Shown here in pieces: positions 6,646 through 13,660 of a DNA stretch of 64,000 bases; the first letter of the stretch is position 1, and each line of letters starts with the position of its first letter. Position numbers and translations under genes: made by a program. Under the pieces are notes generated by a model. The model ran no database searches. It saw only the letters and a list, made by a program, of their open reading frames with translations, and had not been told where the DNA came from. The DNA comes from a virus, in the IMG/VR virus record IMGVR_UViG_3300042503_000724, positions 1 to 64,000 of that record; one strand, written 5' to 3'.

Positions 6646-7598
6646 TGCATATCTCCAATAATTTTATCTAATTCCATCCACTGCCGTATACAATTATCTC
6701 TTGAAAATCTATTGTTAATGTATTCTATTTGTGGTTTTGGATCAAACTTATTTTTTCTAATTTCTTTTATTGCTTTTTTTATTTCTTTTGTAAAAATTTT
6801 TACCATTTCTTTTTCACGTTTTTCTATATCTTGAAAAGTTACTGGATAATTTTTAATAATTTTTGCAAACCCATTAGTTGTTTCTGGTAATGCACCAGCA
6901 TCAGTAGTAACTACTTTTACCCCAGCACTCATAGCTTCCATAACTCCAATACATGCAGTTTCTTCAAATGTGCAGGGATAAGCATAAATATGAGATTTTT
7001 GTAAAGTATCTAAAAGAACTTCTTTTGTACTATCTCCATTTTTAATAATTCTTTCATCTTGATCAAAAATTACTTTAGCCTCATAACTTATTTCTGATGG
7101 GGTCATGCAGTCTTCGCATTCGCAGCAATGAATGGTAAGAGTAACATCTTTGTCTTTTATTTTATTAAAACATTTTAGTAAAATGTCCAGACCTCTTGAT
7201 GCCTGAGATATATACATAAGGTTTATTTTGTCTTTTGGCTTTTCTTTAAACTCAATGGGATCAAACTGATTATTTACAATATAAAATCTATCCTCGTCTA
7301 TAGCAAAATTTTCTGATAAGTTTTTTTTATGGAACTCCGATTGAACTAAAAACATGCTGGTTATTGATAAAAAATCTGGGTGTACAAAAAACTTTTCTAA
7401 GCTCCATGGCATTCTATAAGCTGGAACGTGGCACCAAACTATATTTTTTGTGTATTCTTTCATATTACCCTCAAGACCAGGAAGAACAATTAAATTACAA
7501 TCTTTTAAAAAATTTGTTTTTGATAAAACATTTTCATTTACAAAGCTAGCCATGTTTCCTGTACCTCTGTTTCCAAATCCAGCAAATTTTCCTATCAT
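6642..7598 (-). CDS. GT4-type glycosyltransferase
   Basis: The start MIGKFAGFGNRG is chosen because its ATG overlaps the upstream stop as ATGA. The 318-aa protein has the C-terminal half of a GT-B fold retaining glycosyltransferase: NLMYISQASRGLDILLKCF, YAYPCTFEETACIGVMEAMSAG (the E-x7-E region) and VVTTDAGALPE. A small CxCxxC run (CCECEDC) in the middle is unusual for the family. The N-terminal acceptor domain is less clear. It lies between a CxxC protein and the RmlB-like enzyme, so it probably transfers the sugar made by the neighbouring pathway. Confidence 0.85.
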   Translation of the reverse strand: MIGKFAGFGNRGTGNMASFVNENVLSKTNFLKDCNLIVLPGLEGNMKEYTKNIVWCHVPAYRMPWSLEKFFVHPDFLSITSMFLVQSEFHKKNLSENFAIDEDRFYIVNNQFDPIEFKEKPKDKINLMYISQASRGLDILLKCFNKIKDKDVTLTIHCCECEDCMTPSEISYEAKVIFDQDERIIKNGDSTKEVLLDTLQKSHIYAYPCTFEETACIGVMEAMSAGVKVVTTDAGALPETTNGFAKIIKNYPVTFQDIEKREKEMVKIFTKEIKKAIKEIRKNKFDPKPQIEYINNRFSRDNCIRQWMELDKIIGDMQ

Positions 7599-7858
7599 TT
7601 TTTTTCCTTCATGGCTTCTGAGTGTATTCCCCACTTACCTATTGGACAAGAAGCGTCAGCTAGTTTTGTTTTTTGAGGCATAATACATGCACACTTGCTA
7701 CACTGGGTAGTTACTTTAATATAAAATGGGCATTCTTTGCATATAGCCATTCTTCTTTCTTGTGCTTTATCAGAGACTCTTTCTTTGTTTGGATTAAAAA
7801 GGTCCCAAGGTCTTACTGGTTTTAGAGGTGGAACTTCTAAAAATTCATCATCATTCAT
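7595..7858 (-). CDS. small CxxC zinc-binding protein of the phage 'CxxCPF' type
   Basis: This 87-aa protein has ICKECPFY (39-46), QCSKCACIMPQKTKLADASC and CPIGKW, which together form a compact cysteine site. Similar small proteins (CxxCPF...CxxCxC...CPxGKW) occur in many large tailed phages beside glycosyltransferase or sugar genes; that is recollection, not a search result. Function is unknown. The start of the glycosyltransferase overlaps its stop. Confidence 0.75.
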   Translation of the reverse strand: MNDDEFLEVPPLKPVRPWDLFNPNKERVSDKAQERRMAICKECPFYIKVTTQCSKCACIMPQKTKLADASCPIGKWGIHSEAMKEKK

Positions 7859-7867
7859 AATAACTTC

Positions 7868-8806
7868 CTAATAATATTGTTCTGGAATATATTCGTTGTC
7901 CTTGTAAAGACCTACAGACAGATTTATTTTAGCATAATTTTCATATTTTCTAACATAATCTTTGTTTGAAATTAATTTAATATATCTATTTTGAGAAATG
8001 TTGTGAAGAGCTATGTTATTTTTTTCAGATAAATATTGAGTAAAATATTTTCTTTCTCCACCAAATTCATTCTTAAAATCTGTATAAAAATGAGTAAGAG
8101 GTAGTTCCATGTTTGGATAAACCATGTAAAAACCGTTGTTTATTAAATTAATTCCCTGAATAATTTCTTCATCATAAAAGAACGCTTCGCTGTATGTTCC
8201 TGGATTTTTTGCAAATTCTTTATCACTAAAAGCAAAATTTCCATTAAACTTTACACACGGATAAAACTTTTTAGGATACAAAGGATCTCCAAACAAAGGC
8301 TTATCAGTCCATTTAGCATAAAAATTATTAAAAAATCCAGTAATATAAAATGGGTATCTTGAACGGGAATCTAATATCTTTAATCCATCTGAATCATACT
8401 TATAAACTCCAAGATATGCAGTTAAAACAATTTTGTCATGGTTTAATTCTGATTTTGCTTCCTTAAATAAATCAATTAAAATTTCATCCCAATCTTGTTC
8501 AAAGTTTGTATGAGAGTCACATTGCAAAATGTAGTCTTGTCCAGAATATAAAGAGATTGCTTGCTGTCTTGCAAATCCAGTTCCATATTTTGAAAGATCT
8601 TTATTATCAAGCTTGTTGTAAACCATCTTTACATTTTTCCCTTTAAAAGACTTAGAAAGCTTTTTATATAAAGACTTAGAATCTGAAGTGCAGGGCATTC
8701 CAACAAAAATTCTTTCGGGGTACTTTGCTTTTTCAAAAAGACCTAATATAGATCTTTCAGTTTCTGTGTCATCCATCGTTGCCGTTGAAACATAAATTGT
8801 TTCCAT
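7868..8806 (-). CDS. GlcNAc-type glycosyltransferase (PF11397-like)
   Basis: A 312-aa GT-A fold protein. The N-terminus TIYVSTATMDDTETERSILG, the GFARQQAISLYSGQDYILQ stretch and the metal-binding QCDSHTNF followed by WDEILI fit the family of polypeptide GlcNAc-transferases related to Skp1 glycosylation (GT60). Family members place GlcNAc on hydroxyl groups of proteins. In phages they may modify virion proteins. The ATG overlaps the methyltransferase stop as TAATG. Confidence 0.8.
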   Translation of the reverse strand: METIYVSTATMDDTETERSILGLFEKAKYPERIFVGMPCTSDSKSLYKKLSKSFKGKNVKMVYNKLDNKDLSKYGTGFARQQAISLYSGQDYILQCDSHTNFEQDWDEILIDLFKEAKSELNHDKIVLTAYLGVYKYDSDGLKILDSRSRYPFYITGFFNNFYAKWTDKPLFGDPLYPKKFYPCVKFNGNFAFSDKEFAKNPGTYSEAFFYDEEIIQGINLINNGFYMVYPNMELPLTHFYTDFKNEFGGERKYFTQYLSEKNNIALHNISQNRYIKLISNKDYVRKYENYAKINLSVGLYKDNEYIPEQYY

Positions 8807-9558
8807 TATTTTTTATCCTTTTCAAGTTCCTGTTTTATAAAATCAAATCTTATTTTTGCTAACTCTGTTTGATCTTCTGAAACATCTATGCTTATGGCTT
8901 TTCTATTTAAAAGGTAGGCTTCACAAGCAGTTGTTCCGCTACCGCCAAATGGATCTAAGACAATATCTTTTGGCTTAGAAAACATTTCAATAAGTTTTTT
9001 TGGAATTTCTGATCTAAAAGAATTTTCAACAAAACCAAGGGGTTCTAATTTTTTTGTAATTTTATTAGAATTATCTTTTGCTGGGATGTTCCAAATGGCT
9101 TCAGAATACTTTCTTACAGAGTATGGGTTGCTATACATAAGTCCTGGGCTTTTTATAAAATGATATATTAAATGATAATTAAAGTTTACTATACCAAGAT
9201 TATTTTCTTTTACATTTTCTGACCAATTCCATATAAACGGTGGATTTGCTAAAAACAAATTCGTTTTTTTTAAAACACTTGAAACGTATTCTGAGTATAA
9301 CGGCTCTGTATTAGAAATGCAAACAAAAATAGATCCTGTTGGCTTTAAAACTCGTTCCATTTCTTTTGTTGCAGATAGCAAAGAGCTAATATATTTTTTT
9401 GTATTTTTTTCAGAACCTATTTGTTTGGTTGGATCTCCACCGTAGTAATCAAAATCTAATTGATAAAAGGGGGCTTGAGTAACAATTAGATCTACAGAAT
9501 TATTTTCTAAATTAATTTTTTTAGAATCTGATGTAATAAAATTTACAGTGCTGTTCAT
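8806..9558 (-). CDS. beta-class-like DNA methyltransferase with atypical motif IV
   Basis: This 250-aa protein has the permuted order of beta-class N4/N6 amino-methyltransferases. Motif IV is at residues 27-32 and the AdoMet-binding motif I (LDPFGGSGTT) is near the C-terminus, followed by AISIDVSEDQTELAK. Motif IV reads TQAPFY where most relatives have (D/S/N)PP(Y/W). The first proline is therefore replaced, which could alter base flipping or substrate. No restriction endonuclease is adjacent. It is co-translated with DUF6065-like and glycosyltransferase genes, so a role in modifying phage DNA or another substrate is open. Confidence 0.82.
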   Translation of the reverse strand: MNSTVNFITSDSKKINLENNSVDLIVTQAPFYQLDFDYYGGDPTKQIGSEKNTKKYISSLLSATKEMERVLKPTGSIFVCISNTEPLYSEYVSSVLKKTNLFLANPPFIWNWSENVKENNLGIVNFNYHLIYHFIKSPGLMYSNPYSVRKYSEAIWNIPAKDNSNKITKKLEPLGFVENSFRSEIPKKLIEMFSKPKDIVLDPFGGSGTTACEAYLLNRKAISIDVSEDQTELAKIRFDFIKQELEKDKK

Positions 9559-10217
9559 TATCTAAATTCCTTTTTGGTCCACCAGTTTCTTTTGTATTGA
9601 CCAAATGGAGGATTAAAAATTTTATAAAAATCTTTTGGTTCAACATAGTCTTCATTGTCAATAACTTTACTTTCCCATTTATCTCTTTTAAATGGAATAA
9701 CCTGAATAATTGGAGTTCCTGCTGGAATTACCCCCTCAAATTCTTTTTTAATTAAGAATGGAAAATTTACTGTAACTGGGTGTTTGTCTGTATCAACAAT
9801 TCCAGAAAAAGAATAAAATGGAGAATCTCCCGAATTTAAAGGATGAACGAATAGGCAGCTATATCCTTTTGGTGTTTTAATGTTCCAAGGATTTACCCAC
9901 TTATAGGGCTGTGAATCAAATTCTTCTGGGGCTGGATAGGCTTCCGTTTGTAAAGGATAGTGCTCTGAAACAAAAGTAATGTCATTTCTTTGACCAAATT
10001 TTTTTACCTCCCTTGCTTTGTAAACATCTGAAGGTAAGGTTATAATATAACCTGCAGTTAAAGAATCTAATATGGGGACACATTTTTTCATTGTGTGCAT
10101 TTGTTCTTTTACAACAGAATCTTTTCTCCACCAATTTGGAACAGCCTTACTTGCTGGAACTGGATGTGGTATATCAAATTGTGGAAAGACGCTGGTAAAT
10201 GTAATCTTATTTGTCAT
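9558..10217 (-). CDS. DUF6065-like phage protein, copy A
   Basis: A 219-aa protein with PHPVPASKAVPNWW near the start, CVPILDSLTAGYIITLP, IKTPKGYSCLFVHP, GIVDTDKHPVTVNFPFLI and GTPIIQVIPFKRDKWE. The same landmarks in the same order occur in the protein at 10653-11342 and, more distantly, in the one at 24850-25581. I associate the family with DUF6065 from memory; its biochemical role is not established. The repeated motifs look like a beta-sandwich, with a final strand ending in P-x-K-R. Confidence 0.75.
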   Translation of the reverse strand: MTNKITFTSVFPQFDIPHPVPASKAVPNWWRKDSVVKEQMHTMKKCVPILDSLTAGYIITLPSDVYKAREVKKFGQRNDITFVSEHYPLQTEAYPAPEEFDSQPYKWVNPWNIKTPKGYSCLFVHPLNSGDSPFYSFSGIVDTDKHPVTVNFPFLIKKEFEGVIPAGTPIIQVIPFKRDKWESKVIDNEDYVEPKDFYKIFNPPFGQYKRNWWTKKEFR

Positions 10218-10218
10218 T

Positions 10219-10653
10219 TTATTTATTATCCTTTAAGCTAGTAATTACTGTTGATCCGCCAGAAATGCAAATTTCGCATTCTCCACAAGCATTTTCTATT
10301 AATCCAAAGCAAACTTCTCCTTCTCTAACCATTTTTGATGGGTTAAAAAATCTTCCATCTATGTATTTCCAACCAACAGCAGGAACATCTCCTGGATCTA
10401 AATTTTGACCAATTTCTTCAAAGGAAGGATTTGATAAAAATAAAGATGCCAAACCAGACTGAGCTCTAATAATTTCTTGAACCTCTTTGTCTAAAACAAT
10501 AGCAATGGTTACTATTTTTTCTCCAAAAGGTTCTGGTGGAGCTAAATTATATAGAAGTGACTGCTTATTTTCAAATCTTTTTCTTTTTGAAAACCATGCC
10601 TTAATAATATCTAGGGTGCTAAGAATAACTACCCCATCTTTGTGCTTAGCCAT
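10219..10653 (-). CDS. 144-aa protein with a VGWxY tail motif and Cys cluster
   Basis: The start MAKHKDGVVILSTLDIIKAW is chosen because its ATG overlaps the upstream stop as TAATG. Near residue 100 it has DPGDVPAVGWKYIDGRFFNP, a motif often seen at the ends of phage tail-associated proteins and also present in the neighbour at 11358. The C-terminus carries CFGLIENACGECEICISGG, a possible metal site (C-x8-C-x2-C-x2-C). It sits between two DUF6065-like copies. Function unknown. Confidence 0.7.
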   Translation of the reverse strand: MAKHKDGVVILSTLDIIKAWFSKRKRFENKQSLLYNLAPPEPFGEKIVTIAIVLDKEVQEIIRAQSGLASLFLSNPSFEEIGQNLDPGDVPAVGWKYIDGRFFNPSKMVREGEVCFGLIENACGECEICISGGSTVITSLKDNK

Positions 10654-11342
10654 TAACTGTATTCCTTTCTTACCCAAGATCTTTTTTTATAGTATGCTTT
10701 TTCACCAGTAATTTTTATATTTTGTTTCGCAACTAGGTCGTAGTTTTCAGGACTATTTATGGACTTCCAGTGTTTTCTTTTTATTGGAATAATTTGTGCA
10801 TATGGAGTTCCTTCTGGAATAACTCCATAAAAACCTTCTTTTAAAAAGAATGGAACGTTTCCATTAACTGAAATTTTATCAGAGTCCATAAAGCCAGACA
10901 TTGTTGTAAATGGTAAATCAAACCTATTATAAGGATGTGTAACAATTGTACTATACCCTCTCGGTGTTTTCCATCCCCATCTATTTGTCCAAACAAAATG
11001 ACTATCTAGATGACCTGCAGGTCTTGGAATTGTTTTTCCAGATTCATATGGTCTTTGGTTTATAAAATCTTGCCATGGACCTGGAGAGTTCCATTCAATG
11101 CTTAAAGACCCATCTTCTTTTTTACCAACAAATATATCAAAGGGTGTTACAAGAAGATATCCAGCAGTTAAAACGTCTAAGAAAGGAATGCATGTTTTTA
11201 AGCCAGCACTTGCCTCACTTCCATGTGTAGTAACATAAAATGTTTCTCCATCTTTGTACCATTGTGGAATCATTTTTTTTGCAGGTACTGGTATGTTTAA
11301 TGGATAGGTTTTATCCGAACATGTAAATTTTATTAATTTCAT
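10653..11342 (-). CDS. DUF6065-like phage protein, copy B
   Basis: A 229-aa paralogue of the protein at 9558-10217: NIPVPAKKMIPQWYKDG, TCIPFLDVLTAGYLLVTP, WKTPRGYSTIVTHPYNR, GFMDSDKISVNGNVPFFLK and GTPYAQIIPIKRKHWK align block by block. The two copies flank a 144-aa gene, which suggests duplication followed by divergence. An adenine-rich leader precedes the ATG. Function unknown. Confidence 0.75.
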   Translation of the reverse strand: MKLIKFTCSDKTYPLNIPVPAKKMIPQWYKDGETFYVTTHGSEASAGLKTCIPFLDVLTAGYLLVTPFDIFVGKKEDGSLSIEWNSPGPWQDFINQRPYESGKTIPRPAGHLDSHFVWTNRWGWKTPRGYSTIVTHPYNRFDLPFTTMSGFMDSDKISVNGNVPFFLKEGFYGVIPEGTPYAQIIPIKRKHWKSINSPENYDLVAKQNIKITGEKAYYKKRSWVRKEYS

Positions 11343-11357
11343 TATTATATAATCTTT

Positions 11358-11618
11358 CTAGTAGTAAAAAGTATCGGTGTCTGGGTCGTAAGTTGGTCTA
11401 GAAAAAGTTTTTGTTTCTGGGTTGTACCTCCATCCAACCTTTGTTTCTCCCTCTTTTACTCTAAGGTAAGTCGGCTGAGACAAATATTGTGCTGCAGACT
11501 GACCGTCTACGTTAAGCACTTGATAAACAACATTGTCAATCATCATTGCGATATCAAATGGCAACCGTTCTGGTTCTGGAAATGGTCTAACCACTTTAGG
11601 TAGTTCTTTTTCTGACAT
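11358..11618 (-). CDS. 86-aa protein with VGWRYNPETKTF motif
   Basis: Begins MSEKELPKVVRPFPEPERLP, then a short globular part (MIDNVVYQVLNVDGQSAAQY) and ends KVGWRYNPETKTFSRPTYDP. The VGW-Y-F-P signature is common at the C-terminus of small phage tail or fibre-associated proteins. It directly follows the fibre block, so a virion or assembly role is likely but inferred. Confidence 0.65.
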   Translation of the reverse strand: MSEKELPKVVRPFPEPERLPFDIAMMIDNVVYQVLNVDGQSAAQYLSQPTYLRVKEGETKVGWRYNPETKTFSRPTYDPDTDTFYY

Positions 11619-11629
11619 AATTTTATCCT

Positions 11630-12967
11630 TTAAATCTTTTCAATTGTAATTTCATCTATTTCATATCCTTGACTTGTTGGGGACGGTTCTACAATTATAC
11701 CATATGTAGAGGTTAGAGCAACACCACTTGGGGTGTATACCAAGTCACTTCCAATTTTTGAAGTAAGATCTGCATTTGCATATGGCTCAATTGTTATTTC
11801 AGAACCACTTGTAGTTATTCTCATGGAGTTAACTATTGATGTTCCAAGGCTAGATACCACCCACTTGGTTAGCTCTGTAACAGTTCCTGCAACAGACTTT
11901 ATGACTCTGATATATGATGGAAAACAGGTTTGACAGTTGCAACTAATATTGTTAAAGGACTCACAGCTCCAAGCAGTACAGGTATATGCTGCACAGTTGT
12001 AGCTTCCAGAACAAAAGCCTCCAGTACAAGCACTCCATACACCAGTTGGTGTAGCTGGATTATTTCCAGTAAAAACGTTATATGGTGTGTTTCCAGTAAA
12101 TGCATTGACGTTGCCTGGATTAAATATTTGATTGTTTCCGCCTCGTGTGTTGTAAGATGCAATACTTGAGGCTCTACAAAATCTATTTCCTGTTCTATCA
12201 CAGGCACTCCATCCAGAGCAAGGACGCACAAAGTTTTGTGTGTTCCAGGATATACAGTTTCTTGGAACGGGGTTTCTTCTCCATGCCCTACAGTTGTTTC
12301 CTGGCAGAGCAACAGGAGGATCTGGAATTGTACAGTTTTGTGGATTACAATTTCCAGTATTCCAAGCATTACAGTTATAGTTATTTGCATTTCCTCCAGT
12401 ATTAAATGAATTATATACTCCAGTTGGTGAAGGTGCGTTTGTGTTGCCTCCACCAGTTGCTGCATTGTATCCTCCAAAAGCAAAGTTTGGATTTCCTGGG
12501 GTAGCACTTGTATATTGAGCTGTATTACATGGTCCATTAATACAGTTTCCAGGGGTACTACAAAATCCAGTAGTGCAAGGAGTATTTACGGGCAGTGTGG
12601 CACATTCTGTACAAGTATCACATTGACAATTTTCTCCATTATCAATTCCTGTTGTAACAGCCCACCAATCACCAGTGTCTGAAATCCAAAGGGCTGCACC
12701 TGATCCAGGGGTAGTCCCCTTTAACGTAATAACTACATCTTGATCAAGTGGAGAATCTGGCATTGTAATAGAAGCAATTGGATATGTGCTAACAGAAGAA
12801 GTTGTTTTAGCTTTATTTCCAAAAATAGTAAATACTCCACGAAGAGCTGTCCATTTACTACCATCTGTTGCCTCTCCAAGTTCTCCTGCATCAGATCTAT
12901 TAAAATTATCTACGAATACATTACGGACTGCTGATGCAATTGTTGATAAATTTTTAAACAGGAACAT
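11630..12967 (-). CDS. virion protein with an inserted Cys/Asn/Trp-rich region
   Basis: The 445-aa protein begins with a lectin-like start typical of actinophage minor tail proteins (FVDNFNRSDAGELGEATDGS followed by W and a strand pattern). The same fold seems to resume after residue 350 (SYIRVIKSVAGTVTELTKWV, then SGSEITIEPYANADLTSKIG). Between them, residues about 113-349 form a low-complexity insert with 24 cysteines, abundant Asn/Gly/Pro and W-x-x-C pairs (CSGWSACDR, GVWSACTGGFC, CTAWSCESF). No other gene in the window has this composition. It may be a disulfide- or metal-stabilised adhesin loop exposed on the fibre; this is inference. Confidence 0.75.
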   Translation of the reverse strand: MFLFKNLSTIASAVRNVFVDNFNRSDAGELGEATDGSKWTALRGVFTIFGNKAKTTSSVSTYPIASITMPDSPLDQDVVITLKGTTPGSGAALWISDTGDWWAVTTGIDNGENCQCDTCTECATLPVNTPCTTGFCSTPGNCINGPCNTAQYTSATPGNPNFAFGGYNAATGGGNTNAPSPTGVYNSFNTGGNANNYNCNAWNTGNCNPQNCTIPDPPVALPGNNCRAWRRNPVPRNCISWNTQNFVRPCSGWSACDRTGNRFCRASSIASYNTRGGNNQIFNPGNVNAFTGNTPYNVFTGNNPATPTGVWSACTGGFCSGSYNCAAYTCTAWSCESFNNISCNCQTCFPSYIRVIKSVAGTVTELTKWVVSSLGTSIVNSMRITTSGSEITIEPYANADLTSKIGSDLVYTPSGVALTSTYGIIVEPSPTSQGYEIDEITIEKI

Positions 12968-12970
12968 AGT

Positions 12971-13648
12971 TTATACCGTCAAATCTCCAATTAAAGCCCA
13001 GGTATTAGTAGCTCTTTTAACTAAACTTGCAGCAGACCATTGTGCTCTTAGTTTGGCTCCAGGAGTAGCGTTTACAGTCACACCTGCTGCTCCAGAGATA
13101 GTTGTCTGACCAGCACCTGTTTGAAGCACTGAAATCTGAGTGCCTATTGGAAAGGCGTGGGACGAATTTAAGGGGATTTCAAGAGTGTTGCCTACTCCAG
13201 TAGTAGTATTCATCTCAATCATCTTACCGTCATCTGCCAAAACTAACGTATATTTGTAGGAATTGCCAGAATTTAAAGTTGGAGTATTTGTATCAATATG
13301 TGAGACAACATTTCCAGCAGAATATACTGTTCCAGTAAAAGATGGAGCATTTAAAAGTGCATAGTTGCTTAGTGTAATTGTTGCCCATGAAGCAGTAGTT
13401 CCATCAGTTGTTAGATATTTTCCTGAATTTGAAGACTGTGATGGTAAAGCATCTAGGGTAGCCCACTCAATTGTAGTTCCAGCAGAATTAACTTTAAGTA
13501 CTTGGTTTGGTTGTCCAAGCAATCCGTCAACAAGAGTTTCACCAAAAACATTAACGTCATCTAGTACAGTTACATCATTATTAGCCAGTAAAGAATCTAC
13601 TGTTAATGGCTCAGTAGAGTAAAGGTGGTTTAGTTTATTAAGTCCCAC
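12971..13648 (-). CDS. tail-fibre-associated structural protein
   Basis: A 225-aa protein with fibre-like segments: NQVLKVNSAGTTIEWATLDA, SGKYLTTDGTTASWATITLS and PSFTGTVYSAGNV. Its C-terminal domain (GAAGVTVNATPGAKLRAQWS, then LVKRATNTWALIGDL) is common at the end of phage fibre proteins. The SGKYLTTDG...SWA block matches SGYYLTNNGLTVEWK in the gene at 45885-46259, which occupies the same relative position in the second copy of the structural cassette. Confidence 0.78.
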   Translation of the reverse strand: MGLNKLNHLYSTEPLTVDSLLANNDVTVLDDVNVFGETLVDGLLGQPNQVLKVNSAGTTIEWATLDALPSQSSNSGKYLTTDGTTASWATITLSNYALLNAPSFTGTVYSAGNVVSHIDTNTPTLNSGNSYKYTLVLADDGKMIEMNTTTGVGNTLEIPLNSSHAFPIGTQISVLQTGAGQTTISGAAGVTVNATPGAKLRAQWSAASLVKRATNTWALIGDLTV

Positions 13649-13660
13649 GTTTTCCTCCTA

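Noticed and set aside
11899-12537. Alternate minus-strand frame rich in Gln/Leu/His overlapping the Cys-rich gene; possible frameshift
   Set aside because: It is a shifted reading of the Cys/Asn-rich segment. The main frame is continuous with lectin-like sequence on both sides, so no frameshift is needed.
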